Positions 16,783-26,724 of a stretch of 64,000 bases of DNA are shown in pieces; positions within the stretch are counted from its first letter, which is position 1, and the number at the start of each line of letters is the position of its first letter. Made by a program: the position numbers and the translations under genes. Source of the DNA: Bacteroidales bacterium (GTDB taxonomy: Bacteria > Bacteroidota > Bacteroidia > Bacteroidales > UBA1402); contig JAFODP010000006.1 of assembly GCA_017380635.1 (NCBI GenBank), positions 1 through 64,000 of the forward strand, in the 5' to 3' direction. Under the pieces are notes generated by a model, which had not been told where the DNA came from, did no database searches, and worked only from the letters and a program-made list of their open reading frames with translations.

Positions 16783-18225
16783 ATGGAACTGAGTGTTTGC
16801 ATCAAAGATTTGAAAGTGTTGGAAATGCAGGGTCCTGCGCAAATGAACATCGAATCTATCTGTTTCGATTCGCGTAAGGCGGCTCCTTCTTGTCTGTTCG
16901 TGGCCCAAAAAGGAACGCAGAGCGATGGTCATCGTTATATTGAAGATGTGATTGCCAAAGGTGCCAAGGCTATCGTGTTGGAAGATATGCCCGCACAACT
17001 ACATGACGATGTGTGCTATATCCGCGTACACGACAGCAATGCGGCTTTGGGTCATTTGGCTTCTGCTTGGTTCGATTATCCTTCGAAAAAATTGGAACTG
17101 GTCGGTGTGACGGGAACCAACGGAAAAACCACCATCGCTACTTTGCTGTACAAAATGTTCCGCGCTTTCGGTTACAAAGTGGGTTTGCTGTCGACCGTTT
17201 GCAATTATATCGATGCTAAGGCTGTGCCCAGTACGCACACCACGCCCGATGCTTATACCATCAACCAACTCTTGGCCGAAATGGTGCAGGCCGGTTGTCG
17301 TTACGCCTTTATGGAGGTGAGTTCGCATTCGGTGGCGCAGTCGCGCATTGCAGGCTTGGAATTTGTGGGCGGTATCTTTACCAACTTGACACACGATCAT
17401 TTGGATTATCATAAAACGGTGGATGCTTATCTGAAAGCCAAGAAAGCCTTTTTCGATCATCTGCCTGCCGGCGCTTTCGCGCTCACCAATGTCGACGACA
17501 AAAACGGTATGGTGATGTTGCAAAATACCAAGGCAAATAAATACTCTTATTCAACCCGCACGATGGCCGATTTTCGTGCCAAGATTTTGGAAACCCATCT
17601 GGAAGGCATGCAACTCGATATCAATGGACGCGAAATGCACGCGCAATTCATCGGACGATTCAATGTGTCGAATTTGTTGGCCGTGTATGGCGCCGCTTTG
17701 TTGTTGGGTCGTAAGGTGGATGAAACGCTTCTGGTGATGAGCACTTTGCGTCCGGTGGCCGGTCGTCTGGAATATATTCGTTCGCCCAAGGGCTTTATTG
17801 CCATCGTGGATTATGCGCATACACCCGACGCTTTGCACAACGTGTTGGAAACTTTGCAGCAATTGGAAGCGCCGCACATCATCACGGTGGTGGGAGCCGG
17901 TGGCAATCGCGACAAGACCAAACGTCCTACCATGGCGGCCGAGGCTTGTGCCATGAGCGATACGGTGATCCTCACCTCCGATAATCCTCGCTTTGAAGAA
18001 CCGCAGGATATTCTCAACGATATGTATGCCGGTGTGCCCGTTGAGGCCCGTTCAAAAGTGTTGTGCATTCTCGATCGTCGCGAAGCGATTCGTACGGCTT
18101 GCCGTCTGGCGCAGAAAGGCGATTTGGTGTTGGTGGCCGGCAAGGGTCATGAAAATTACCAGGAAATAAAAGGCGTCAAACATCATTTTGACGATAAAGA
18201 AGAACTTGAAAACGAATGTAAATAA
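16783..18225 (+). CDS. murE: UDP-MurNAc-L-Ala-D-Glu:meso-diaminopimelate ligase
   Basis: Adds the third residue of the peptidoglycan stem peptide in the cytoplasm with ATP. The P-loop GTNGKTT lies near residue 110, the carbamylated-Lys and substrate region near 190-230, and the amino-acid selectivity motif D400-N-P-R403. DNPR, rather than a Lys-type motif, indicates meso-diaminopimelate. It is 480 aa, full length. mraY follows after 12 bases. No murF follows it here. Confidence 0.95.
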   Translation: MELSVCIKDLKVLEMQGPAQMNIESICFDSRKAAPSCLFVAQKGTQSDGHRYIEDVIAKGAKAIVLEDMPAQLHDDVCYIRVHDSNAALGHLASAWFDYPSKKLELVGVTGTNGKTTIATLLYKMFRAFGYKVGLLSTVCNYIDAKAVPSTHTTPDAYTINQLLAEMVQAGCRYAFMEVSSHSVAQSRIAGLEFVGGIFTNLTHDHLDYHKTVDAYLKAKKAFFDHLPAGAFALTNVDDKNGMVMLQNTKANKYSYSTRTMADFRAKILETHLEGMQLDINGREMHAQFIGRFNVSNLLAVYGAALLLGRKVDETLLVMSTLRPVAGRLEYIRSPKGFIAIVDYAHTPDALHNVLETLQQLEAPHIITVVGAGGNRDKTKRPTMAAEACAMSDTVILTSDNPRFEEPQDILNDMYAGVPVEARSKVLCILDRREAIRTACRLAQKGDLVLVAGKGHENYQEIKGVKHHFDDKEELENECK

Positions 18226-18237
18226 TAGAGCAGGAAT

Positions 18238-19500
18238 ATGTTAGTACCTTTATTCGAATATCTCGACAGTATCAATATCAGCGGTGCGGGCGTCTTTCAG
18301 TACGTTTCTTTCCGTGCGTCCATGGCTTTTATCTTTGCTTTGCTCATCGCGATGCTTATCGGTAAACGTCTGATTGTCTTCATGCAGAAAAAACAAATGG
18401 GCGATGTGCCCCGCAATCTCGATATCGAAGGACAGATGAGCAAGCGCGGTACGCCGAGCATGGGAGGTATCATCATTTTTCTGGCCCTGATCGTGCCGGT
18501 GCTGCTTTTTGCCAAATTGAACAATACCTATGTCATCCTGATGTTGATTGCCACCGTTTGGCTTACCATTCTGGGCTTCTTGGACGATTACATCAAGATT
18601 TTCAAAAAGAATAAAGACGGCCTGTCGGCCAAATACAAACTTTTCGGCCAGATTGTGCTGGGTGTTTTGGTGGGCGTGGTGCTGTACGTGAGCCCCGATG
18701 TGGTGATACGCGAAAATATCGAAACCCGTCATAATAAGCAGATTGAACAAGTGGAATTCAATCAGGAAATGGTGAAATCTACCAAAACCACCATTCCTTT
18801 TGTCAAGAACAACAATTTCGATTATTCCAATGTGCTCTTTTTCCTCGACAAGGAACATCGTCAGGGCGCCGGTTGGGTGATTTTTATTTTGGCCACCATC
18901 TTCATTGTGACGGCTGTTTCCAACGGATCGAATCTTACCGACGGTCTGGATGGCCTGACGACGGGTATCACTTCTATCATTGCGGTGGGCTTGGGTGTGC
19001 TTGCCTATTTGTCGAGTAACGTTAATTATGCTTCCTATCTGAATATCATGTACATTCCGGGGGTGGAAGAATTGGTGATTTATGCGGCGGCTCTGGTGGG
19101 CGCCACCATGGGTTTCCTGTGGTACAATTCCTTCCCTGCGCAAGTGTTCATGGGCGATACCGGCAGTCTGATGCTGGGCGGCGTGTTGGCCGTTTTTGCC
19201 ATTATCATCCGTAAAGAAATCCTGTTGATATTGTTTTGCGGCGTTTATCTGGTGGAATCGCTTTCGGTGATGTTGCAAGTGGGCTATTTCAAACATACCA
19301 AACGCAAAACGGGCGTGGGCAAGCGCATTTTCAAGATGACGCCTTTGCATCATCATTTCCAGAAGCCCGGCAATGCCGGCATCGATGCTTTGATACAGAA
19401 ACCTTTGATTCCCGTGCCCGAATCTAAGATTGTTTTCCGTTTCTGGTTGATTACCATCATTCTGACGGTGTTGGCTATCATCACTTTAAAACTGAGATAA
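18238..19500 (+). CDS. mraY: Phospho-MurNAc-pentapeptide transferase (lipid I synthase)
   Basis: Polytopic membrane enzyme moving phospho-MurNAc-pentapeptide onto undecaprenyl phosphate. About ten hydrophobic helices are visible. Family motifs include the Asp pair in FLDDYIKI, SNGSNLTDGLDGL, GDTGSL and MTPLHHHFQ. At 420 aa it is longer than the E. coli enzyme because of an inserted soluble stretch (about 160-205), usual in Bacteroidota. Its stop overlaps the murD start (TAATG). Confidence 0.96.
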   Translation: MLVPLFEYLDSINISGAGVFQYVSFRASMAFIFALLIAMLIGKRLIVFMQKKQMGDVPRNLDIEGQMSKRGTPSMGGIIIFLALIVPVLLFAKLNNTYVILMLIATVWLTILGFLDDYIKIFKKNKDGLSAKYKLFGQIVLGVLVGVVLYVSPDVVIRENIETRHNKQIEQVEFNQEMVKSTKTTIPFVKNNNFDYSNVLFFLDKEHRQGAGWVIFILATIFIVTAVSNGSNLTDGLDGLTTGITSIIAVGLGVLAYLSSNVNYASYLNIMYIPGVEELVIYAAALVGATMGFLWYNSFPAQVFMGDTGSLMLGGVLAVFAIIIRKEILLILFCGVYLVESLSVMLQVGYFKHTKRKTGVGKRIFKMTPLHHHFQKPGNAGIDALIQKPLIPVPESKIVFRFWLITIILTVLAIITLKLR

Positions 19501-20834
19501 TGAAAAAGATAGTTGTTTTAGGTGCCGGCGAAAGCGGTGCAGGTGCAGCCGTTCTGGCCAAGAAAAAAGATTTTGATGTTTGGGTAAGCGACAAATCCCT
19601 GATCAAGGACAATTACAAAGCTTTGCTCAATCAATATGATATTGCCTGGGAAGAAGGCGAACATTCCATGGATAAAATCCTGGCTGCCGACGAAGTAATC
19701 AAAAGTCCGGGTATTCCCGACAAGGCGCCTGTTATCCAAGCTATTAAGGAAAAGAATATTCCCATCATCTCGGAGATTGAATTTGCGGCTCGTTATACTG
19801 ATGCCAAGATGATTTGCATCACCGGCTCCAACGGAAAAACCACTACTACCATGCTCACCTATCACATTATGAAGCAGGGTGGTCTGAATGTAGGTTTGGC
19901 CGGCAATGTGGGCAAGAGTCTGGCTTTGCAGGTGGCCGAATCGCAACACGATTATTATGTGATAGAGTTGAGCAGTTTCCAGTTGGACTATATGTTCGAT
20001 TTTCGTGCCAATGTGGCTGTTTTGCTGAATATTACGCCCGACCATCTGGATCGTTATCATTACAATATGCAAGAATATGTCGATGCGAAATTCCGTATCA
20101 TCCAGAACCAGACACCGCAGGATGCTTTTGTGTATTGGAACGACGACCCCATCATTGCCAAGGAAATTGCCAAACGCGACATTGTGGCGCAAGCTTTCCC
20201 TTTCTCTTTGCAACGTCACGATGGTATCAAGGCATTTATCGAGAATAATTTGTTGGTAATCAATACGCCGGAACAGAATTTCGAGATTGAACAAGAGGCT
20301 TTGTCGCTGCGAGGTACGCACAATATGTACAATACCATGGCTTCGGCCATTGCGGCGAATATCGCGCATATCAAAAAGGATGAAATCCGTCGTGCGCTGG
20401 GCGACTTCCAAGGCGTGGAACATCGTCTGGAACGCGTGTTGAAAGTGGGCGGCGTCAGCTATATCAACGATTCCAAGGCTACCAACGTGAATTCCTGCTG
20501 GTACGCGCTCGAATCGATGAAGACGCCTTTGGTTCTCATTCTGGGCGGCACCGACAAGGGTAACGATTATACCGAAATTGAAGCTTTGGTGCGCGAAAAA
20601 GTGCATTCCCTGATTTTCCTGGGCCTGGACAACGAAAAACTGCACGCTTTCTTCGATGGCAAAGTGCCCAATATCCGCGATGCCCGTTCTATGGAAGAAG
20701 CCGTGAAACAAGCTGCCGAATTGGCCCACGATGGCGATACGGTGCTTTTGTCGCCTTGCTGCGCCAGTTTCGATTTGTTTAACAATTATGAAGACCGCGG
20801 TCGTCAGTTTAAGGCTTGCGTTCGTGCATTATAA
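19500..20834 (+). CDS. murD: UDP-MurNAc-L-alanine:D-glutamate ligase
   Basis: Adds D-Glu to UDP-MurNAc-L-Ala. An N-terminal Rossmann domain starts KIVVLGAGESGAG. The central ATPase domain has CITGSNGKTTTT near 105-116 and the ELSSFQLD segment near 160. A C-terminal ligase domain holds HRLERV and NDSKATN and ends LSPCCASFDLFNNYEDRG. It is 444 aa, full length. It starts on the last base of the mraY stop and is followed by ftsW after 6 bases. Confidence 0.96.
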   Translation: MKKIVVLGAGESGAGAAVLAKKKDFDVWVSDKSLIKDNYKALLNQYDIAWEEGEHSMDKILAADEVIKSPGIPDKAPVIQAIKEKNIPIISEIEFAARYTDAKMICITGSNGKTTTTMLTYHIMKQGGLNVGLAGNVGKSLALQVAESQHDYYVIELSSFQLDYMFDFRANVAVLLNITPDHLDRYHYNMQEYVDAKFRIIQNQTPQDAFVYWNDDPIIAKEIAKRDIVAQAFPFSLQRHDGIKAFIENNLLVINTPEQNFEIEQEALSLRGTHNMYNTMASAIAANIAHIKKDEIRRALGDFQGVEHRLERVLKVGGVSYINDSKATNVNSCWYALESMKTPLVLILGGTDKGNDYTEIEALVREKVHSLIFLGLDNEKLHAFFDGKVPNIRDARSMEEAVKQAAELAHDGDTVLLSPCCASFDLFNNYEDRGRQFKACVRAL

Positions 20835-20840
20835 AAAGAT

Positions 20841-22130
20841 ATGAGTTTATTTATCAAGAAGTTGTTTAAAGGCGATGCGGTGGTATGGATACTCTTTACC
20901 CTGCTTATCGTATTGAGTTTGGTGGAATGTTTTAGCGCCTTGGGTACCTTGGCCTATTCCCGCGCCAATCTCTTTCAGCCGATTATTCGTCATGGTGGCT
21001 TCCTTATGGTGGGTTTTGCCTTGGTGGTGGCGCTGCATCATGTGCCTTACAAAATAACCGGCATTATTGCGCCTTTGGCGATGATTATCTCCATCATCTT
21101 CTTGATATTAGCTTTGTTTAGCGGGGTGGAATTGAACGACGCCAAGCGCTGGCTGGATATTTTCGGCATACAGTTCCAGCCTTCGGAAATTGCGAAAGTT
21201 TCTTTGGTAATGTACATTGCTTGGACCATGGGCAAAGCGCATCAGAATGAAGACGGACGCGAAAAGGCCTTTTGGCGCGTGCTGATTGCCACCGGCATCA
21301 TTGTCTTGCTGATTTTTACGCAGAATATGTCTACCGCGGTGATGATATCTTTTTTCGCTTATCTGATGTTGTGGATAGGCGGAGCGCCCAAGAAACACAT
21401 GTTGTATTTGACCGGTATCGTGGCCGCTTTCGGTCTGTTGGCCTATATCGCTTTGGTGAGCATTCCCGATATTCCCGGCGTGTCGCGTTGGAGCGAATGG
21501 CATAGCCGTTTGGTGAGCAACGAAGTGGATGTGCTCGATGCCTCCTATCGTATCACCGACGATAATCTGCAGAAACATCATGCCAAGATTGCCATTTCCC
21601 AAGGAAAATTTTTGGGAGTGTTGCCCGGTAACAGCTCTCAGCGCGACTTTTTGCCGCAAGCATATTCCGATTTCATTTACGCCATCATTATCGAAGACTT
21701 GGGATGGTTGGGCCTTTTGGGTGTGCCCTTGATTTATATCATGCTGCTTTTCCGTTGTCGGAAGATTGCCAAGTCGTGCACACGAATGGTGCCGGCGCTT
21801 TTGGTGATGGGTTGCGGTTTGATTGTGGCCATGCAGGCTTTTGTGAATATGGCCGTGGCCGTAGGATTCTTCCCTGTGACGGGACAAGCCTTGCCTTTGG
21901 TGAGTCGTGGGGGAACTTCGGGTGTGATTACTTGTTTGTATTTCGCCCTTATATTGAGTGTGAGCCGTTATGGGGCTTCTGAAACGGAAGAAGAAGTGTG
22001 GGAAGCCGAAGACGCCGCCATGGCACAAGCCGAGGCTGAACATCTGGCCGCCGCTGCCGAAAAAATAGCGCAAGCCGAAGCGGCACAACAAGCATTAAGT
22101 ACAGAAGATTATGCCTCTATGGCAGAATAA
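20841..22130 (+). CDS. ftsW: Septal peptidoglycan glycosyltransferase FtsW (SEDS family)
   Basis: Polymerises lipid II at the septum with FtsI. About ten membrane helices, with SEDS landmarks NDAKRWL and FQPSEIAK in the first half and LPLVSRGGTSGVI near the C-terminus. A cytoplasmic tail of about 45 residues rich in Ala and Glu ends the protein. It is 429 aa. A RodA role is possible from sequence alone, but the place between murD and murG supports FtsW. Confidence 0.93.
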   Translation: MSLFIKKLFKGDAVVWILFTLLIVLSLVECFSALGTLAYSRANLFQPIIRHGGFLMVGFALVVALHHVPYKITGIIAPLAMIISIIFLILALFSGVELNDAKRWLDIFGIQFQPSEIAKVSLVMYIAWTMGKAHQNEDGREKAFWRVLIATGIIVLLIFTQNMSTAVMISFFAYLMLWIGGAPKKHMLYLTGIVAAFGLLAYIALVSIPDIPGVSRWSEWHSRLVSNEVDVLDASYRITDDNLQKHHAKIAISQGKFLGVLPGNSSQRDFLPQAYSDFIYAIIIEDLGWLGLLGVPLIYIMLLFRCRKIAKSCTRMVPALLVMGCGLIVAMQAFVNMAVAVGFFPVTGQALPLVSRGGTSGVITCLYFALILSVSRYGASETEEEVWEAEDAAMAQAEAEHLAAAAEKIAQAEAAQQALSTEDYASMAE

Positions 22131-22140
22131 TATAAAGAAG

Positions 22141-23235
22141 ATGGAAAAACAAAGATTCATTATTTCAGGAGGCGGAACGGGAGGCCATATCTTCCCCGCT
22201 ATTTCTATCGCCAACGCCATCAAGGCAAAGTTGCCGCAGGCAGAGATTCTCTTTGTCGGTGCTGAAAATCGTATGGAGATGCAACGCGTGCCGGCGGCGG
22301 GTTATCGCATTGTGGGTTTGCCTATCTGTGGCTTCGACCGTAAACATCTGCTGAAGAATGTCAAGACTTTGTGGAATCTTCTTCGATCGTTGCGTCTGGC
22401 CAGACGTATTGTGAAAGACTTTAAGCCCGATGCGGCTATCGGGGTGGGCGGCTATGCCAGCGGCCCGCTGCTGCGGGCCGCTGCCTCCCTGGGCGTGCCT
22501 TGCTATCTGCAGGAACAGAATTCTTACGCCGGTCTCACCAATAAATGGTTGGCCTCTAAAGCCAAGCGCATTTGCGTAGCCTATCATGGCATGGAAAAAT
22601 TTTTCCCCGCCGACAAGATTGTCCTCACCGGCAATCCCGTGCGTCAGGATTTGCTCAAAGGCGCATCGCTCAAAAATGAAGCTTTGGCACATTATGCCAT
22701 GACAGCCGACAAGCCTGTTTTGTTGGTGGTGGGCGGTAGTTTGGGCGCCGGCAGCATCAACCAGGCCATGTTGGCGCATATCGATGAATTGGAAGCCGCT
22801 CAGGTGCAAGTGTTGTGGCAGACAGGAAAATATTATTACGACAATATCCAAACACAACTGGCTGGCAAGACGCTGAAAAATGTCCAGGTGACACAGTTTG
22901 TCGATCGCATGGATTACGCTTATGCCATGGCCGATTTGGTGGTGTCGCGTGCGGGAGCCAGCAGTATTTCCGAACTTTGTCTCTTGGGTAAAGCATGTGT
23001 GTTGGTACCTTCGCCCAATGTGGCCGAAGATCATCAGACCAAGAATGCCATGGCTTTGGTGAACGAACAAGCTGCCGTGATGTTACGCGATGTCGAAGTA
23101 AAAGACAAGTTGGTGCCCACCGCCTTGCAACTCTTGAAAGACGAAGCCGCGTTGCAAGCTTTGCGCCAGCATATTCTCCGTCTGGCCTTGCCCGATTCGG
23201 CAGAAAAAATTGCAGATATAGTTATTGAAGGATAA
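22141..23235 (+). CDS. murG: UDP-GlcNAc:lipid I GlcNAc transferase (MurG)
   Basis: GT28 enzyme that makes lipid II at the inner membrane face. The N-terminal G-loop SGGGTGGHIFPA is at about residues 8-19, a second glycine loop GVGGYASGP is near 100, LQEQNSYAG follows, and the C-terminal donor site includes VVGGSLGAGSIN, SRAGASSISEL and AEDHQTKNA. At 364 aa it is full length. ATG 22141 is preferred over 22111, which would overlap ftsW and add ten unrelated residues. Confidence 0.95.
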   Translation: MEKQRFIISGGGTGGHIFPAISIANAIKAKLPQAEILFVGAENRMEMQRVPAAGYRIVGLPICGFDRKHLLKNVKTLWNLLRSLRLARRIVKDFKPDAAIGVGGYASGPLLRAAASLGVPCYLQEQNSYAGLTNKWLASKAKRICVAYHGMEKFFPADKIVLTGNPVRQDLLKGASLKNEALAHYAMTADKPVLLVVGGSLGAGSINQAMLAHIDELEAAQVQVLWQTGKYYYDNIQTQLAGKTLKNVQVTQFVDRMDYAYAMADLVVSRAGASSISELCLLGKACVLVPSPNVAEDHQTKNAMALVNEQAAVMLRDVEVKDKLVPTALQLLKDEAALQALRQHILRLALPDSAEKIADIVIEG

Positions 23236-23236
23236 G

Positions 23237-24616
23237 ATGAAGAACGTATATTTCATAGGTATCGGCGGCATCGGAATGAGTAATCTGGCCCGCTATTTCA
23301 AACACGAAGGCTACCAAGTGGCCGGTTACGATCGTACCCGCACGCCCTTGTGTGCACAGTTGGAAAACGAAGGCATTGCCATTCATTACGAAGACAATGT
23401 GGCTTTGATTCCTGAAGATTTTCGTCAGAAAGAAGAGACTTTGGTGGTAAGAACGCCGGCTGTGCCTTTAACGCACAGCGAATTGCAATATTTCGAGCAA
23501 GGCGGATTCAACATGATGAAACGTGCTGCTGTCTTGGGCGAAATCTCCAAAGATAAACGCGCGCTCTGCGTGGCCGGAACACATGGCAAAACCACTACCA
23601 GCACTTTGTTGGCGCATTTGTTGCGTCAGTCGCCCATCGATTGTAACGCTTTTTTGGGCGGTATTTCCAAGAATTATCAGAACAATCTGCTGCTTTCTGC
23701 CAAGAGCGATTTCGCCGTTATCGAGGCCGACGAATACGACCGTTCGTTCCATCATCTGCGTCCCTATATGGCTATCATTACGTCGGTGGATCCCGATCAT
23801 CTGGATATTTATGGCACGCACGAGGCCTATCTGGAATCTTTTGCCCATTTCACTTCTTTGATTCAAGAGGGTGGAGCTTTGGTGAAGAAAGTGGGACTTC
23901 CGCTGAAAGAACGTTGCCAGGCTTCGGTAAAAGTGTATCAATATGCCGGCCCCAATGCCTCGCAGGACGAAAAAGCCCAGGCCGATTTCTATGCCGATAA
24001 ACCTACTTTTGTCAAGGGACGTCTGTATTTCGATTTTCATTATCCGCAAGGCTGTATCCCTCAAATGGAGTTGGGACTTCCGATGATGATTCATGTGGAA
24101 AATGCGGTGGCAGCCATGGCAATTGCCCATCTGAACGGCGTGAGCGACGAAGATTTGCGTGCGGCACTGGCCTGTTTCCAAGGCAATCAACGACGTTTCG
24201 ATTACCAGATTCGTCGCGACGATTTCGTGTATATCGACGATTATGCGCATCATCCCGACGAATTGCGCGCCAGCATCGCTTCATTGAAAGCACTTTATGC
24301 CGACAAGAAGATTACAGGTATTTTCCAACCGCATCTTTATAGCCGTACCCGCGACTTCGCGCCCGAATTTGCCCAGGTGCTTTCGCTTTTGGACGAAGTG
24401 ATTTTGCTCGATATTTATCCCGCGCGCGAAGAACCCATTCCCGGCGTCAGCTCGGAGATGATTTTCAAGGATATTACTTGTCCGCATAAAGAAATGGCAA
24501 GTTTGCAGACATTGTGCGATTTGTTGAAAGATAAGGAATTGGAAGTTTTGGTAACTTTGGGCGCCGGCGACATCGACAAGTTGGTTCCTCAAATTAAAAG
24601 CATGTTCGAACAATGA
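23237..24616 (+). CDS. murC: UDP-N-acetylmuramate:L-alanine ligase
   Basis: Adds L-Ala to UDP-MurNAc. It opens NVYFIGIGGIGMSNLARYF, the MurC Rossmann motif. The ATPase loop AGTHGKTTT lies near residue 115, with EADEYDRSF and the SVDPDHLDIYG block after it. The C-terminal domain has RRFDYQ, DDYAHHPDELRA and FQPHLYSRT, as in MurC. It is 459 aa from ATG 23237; an in-frame ATG four codons earlier overlaps murG. ftsQ overlaps its end (ATGA). Confidence 0.95.
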   Translation: MKNVYFIGIGGIGMSNLARYFKHEGYQVAGYDRTRTPLCAQLENEGIAIHYEDNVALIPEDFRQKEETLVVRTPAVPLTHSELQYFEQGGFNMMKRAAVLGEISKDKRALCVAGTHGKTTTSTLLAHLLRQSPIDCNAFLGGISKNYQNNLLLSAKSDFAVIEADEYDRSFHHLRPYMAIITSVDPDHLDIYGTHEAYLESFAHFTSLIQEGGALVKKVGLPLKERCQASVKVYQYAGPNASQDEKAQADFYADKPTFVKGRLYFDFHYPQGCIPQMELGLPMMIHVENAVAAMAIAHLNGVSDEDLRAALACFQGNQRRFDYQIRRDDFVYIDDYAHHPDELRASIASLKALYADKKITGIFQPHLYSRTRDFAPEFAQVLSLLDEVILLDIYPAREEPIPGVSSEMIFKDITCPHKEMASLQTLCDLLKDKELEVLVTLGAGDIDKLVPQIKSMFEQ

Positions 24617-25368
24617 GAAAGATAAAGTCCTGGATTTTTTGGATGATAGCCGTCGTGCTGGCGCTCTATATTGTGCTGGCCGGCCGATTTATTGCACCTG
24701 CACGCGCACAAGCACTTGTACGTCAGGTGGAAATCCATATCGAGGACAGTTTGGCGCATCCCTACGTGAAGGCGGCCGAAATCAGACAGCTGCTTTTGGT
24801 GAACGACTTGTTGCAAGATTCTTTGTCTTTGGACAGTGTCCGTTTACAGGCGATGGAAGATTTGGTGGCTTCGCATCCTTTGGTGAAAAAGGCCGAGGTG
24901 TATACGCGTCCTTCCGGTCATTTGCGCGTGGATGTTTGGCAACGTCTGCCCATCTTGCGCATCATTGGCAACCAAGGACAATTCTTCCTCGACGACCAAG
25001 CCAAGGTGATGGAAATGAAGACGCATCAGATTGGGGCCGTGGTGGATGTTCCGGTGGTGACGGGTCATGTGCAGGCGCAAGATTCTGCCTTGTTGCACAA
25101 GTTGTACGATGTGGCCAGATTTCTGCAACAAGACGATTTCTGGAATGCCATGATTACGCAGATGGAAGTGCACGCCGATGCTTCGATGTCGTTGTATTTG
25201 CGTCTTTGCGACTTTGAAGTGGCTTTTGGTCAGATAGAAAATATCGAAGACAAGATGGCAGCGCTGCGCAGTTTTTACGAAGATGCCTTGCCCAAATTGG
25301 GTTGGAATCGTTACGAAAAAATCAGTTTGGAATTTAATAATCAGATAGTTTGCACCAAGAAAAAATAA
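24613..25368 (+). CDS. ftsQ: Cell-division protein FtsQ/DivIB-like
   Basis: Bitopic scaffold of the FtsQ-FtsL complex. A short basic N-terminus (MRKIKSW) precedes one membrane helix (about 8-28). A POTRA-like region follows (about 35-105; HPLVKKAEVYTRPSGHLRVDVWQRLPILRI), then a beta domain with FFLDDQAKVM. The length (251 aa) and the place between murC (ATGA overlap) and ftsA support the name. Confidence 0.88.
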   Translation: MRKIKSWIFWMIAVVLALYIVLAGRFIAPARAQALVRQVEIHIEDSLAHPYVKAAEIRQLLLVNDLLQDSLSLDSVRLQAMEDLVASHPLVKKAEVYTRPSGHLRVDVWQRLPILRIIGNQGQFFLDDQAKVMEMKTHQIGAVVDVPVVTGHVQAQDSALLHKLYDVARFLQQDDFWNAMITQMEVHADASMSLYLRLCDFEVAFGQIENIEDKMAALRSFYEDALPKLGWNRYEKISLEFNNQIVCTKKK

Positions 25369-25369
25369 T

Positions 25370-26713
25370 ATGATGACTCAAGAAAACAACTACGCATTGG
25401 TGTTTGATATAGGTAGCTCCTGTATTAAACTTTGTTTGGGAGAGAAGATGGATGATGCTTTGCGGATATTGTCCGTAATCAAGCGTCCCATCGGCAGCGA
25501 AATCCGTCGTGGCATGGTACAGAAAAGCCAGGAAGTGAGCCTATTGCTCGAAGAAATGCTGAACGAACTCAAAGCGAGCGTCGATTTCGACTTCGAGATA
25601 GACAATATCTACGTGGGTATCAATGCATACGGTATGCGATCATTGCCCTTGCAGGCCTCCTTCGAATTGAATTATGAACGCGTGGTGGACGATGCTGTCT
25701 TGGATGAACTTTTCGACGAAGCCATGTCGAATTTCAACGATCAGGATGATTTCGATTCGCGTCATACTTTTGTGCAGGAATATGTAGTGGATGGTTTCCG
25801 CACGATGAATCCTGCCGGAGAAAAGCCGCGCAAGATTGATGCCTATTACAAAGTGGTGATGGGTAAGAATCAGATATTCCGCAATTTGGAAGCCGCGCTC
25901 GACGAAACGAGTTTGCAGGGAAAATATCATCTCGAACTGGGCGTGATTGCCTCGGCAGTGGCGGTGCTCTCCAAGGAAGACAAGGAAAAAGGCGTGGTCG
26001 TGGTAGATTTTGGTGCAGAAACCACGGGCATTTGTGTCATCAAGGACGATGTGGTGCGTCATGTGGCCATTTTGCCTTTCGGCGGACAGAACATCACTCG
26101 CGACCTTACACAGATTGCCGGATTGAGTTTGCAAGAAGCCGAAGCGCTGAAAATTGAAAAAGGCAATGCGCTGCATTATACCGAATTGATGATGCGTGCC
26201 AAGAAGGAAAACGGTCGTCAGTTGGAATTCAATGGCCCCGACAAGGAAGTGAACGAAATTGTGGTGGCGCGTATCGAGGAAATTGTCGATAATATTTGGG
26301 CGCAGATTCGTTATGCTTGGTCTACTCCCAGCACTTTGGCCAACGGCATTGTCATCACCGGAGGTGCATCTCGTCTGAAAAATCTGGTAAATTTGTTGCA
26401 TCAGAAAACCAATTTGCAAGTGCGTCCGTCGTCCATCGAGCCGGAAATGGCACAAGTGTACGGGCTGATGGAATTGGCCAAGGAAAACTGTATCAGCTTG
26501 CAGGAAAGAAAAGCCGAAGAAGAAACTTTTGTGGACGAAGATCTTTTTGCCGCCACCGAAGTGGAAACGCAGCTGGAAGAAACCCAAGCATCCGTGGAAA
26601 CAATCATAGAAACGCCTGCGGCTGCTAAGCAGAAAGAAAAACGCGATAGAGGCATCAAGAACGGCGGAAAATTTTTCAAGGATTTGTTCTCTTCGCTTAC
26701 CGATGATAATTAA
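25370..26713 (+). CDS. ftsA: Cell-division protein FtsA
   Basis: Actin-like ATPase that tethers FtsZ to the membrane. The N-terminal phosphate-1 motif FDIGSSCIKLCLG is at about 11-23, the phosphate-2 region VVDFGAETTGICVI near 210, and the adenosine motif GIVITGGASRL near 325. A linker (about 385-430, Glu/Thr-rich) leads to a basic amphipathic C-terminus (GGKFFKDLFSSL), the expected membrane anchor. It is 447 aa. It starts one base after ftsQ; ATG-ATG leaves either codon possible. Confidence 0.94.
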   Translation: MMTQENNYALVFDIGSSCIKLCLGEKMDDALRILSVIKRPIGSEIRRGMVQKSQEVSLLLEEMLNELKASVDFDFEIDNIYVGINAYGMRSLPLQASFELNYERVVDDAVLDELFDEAMSNFNDQDDFDSRHTFVQEYVVDGFRTMNPAGEKPRKIDAYYKVVMGKNQIFRNLEAALDETSLQGKYHLELGVIASAVAVLSKEDKEKGVVVVDFGAETTGICVIKDDVVRHVAILPFGGQNITRDLTQIAGLSLQEAEALKIEKGNALHYTELMMRAKKENGRQLEFNGPDKEVNEIVVARIEEIVDNIWAQIRYAWSTPSTLANGIVITGGASRLKNLVNLLHQKTNLQVRPSSIEPEMAQVYGLMELAKENCISLQERKAEEETFVDEDLFAATEVETQLEETQASVETIIETPAAAKQKEKRDRGIKNGGKFFKDLFSSLTDDN

Positions 26714-26724
26714 TAGTCAGGATT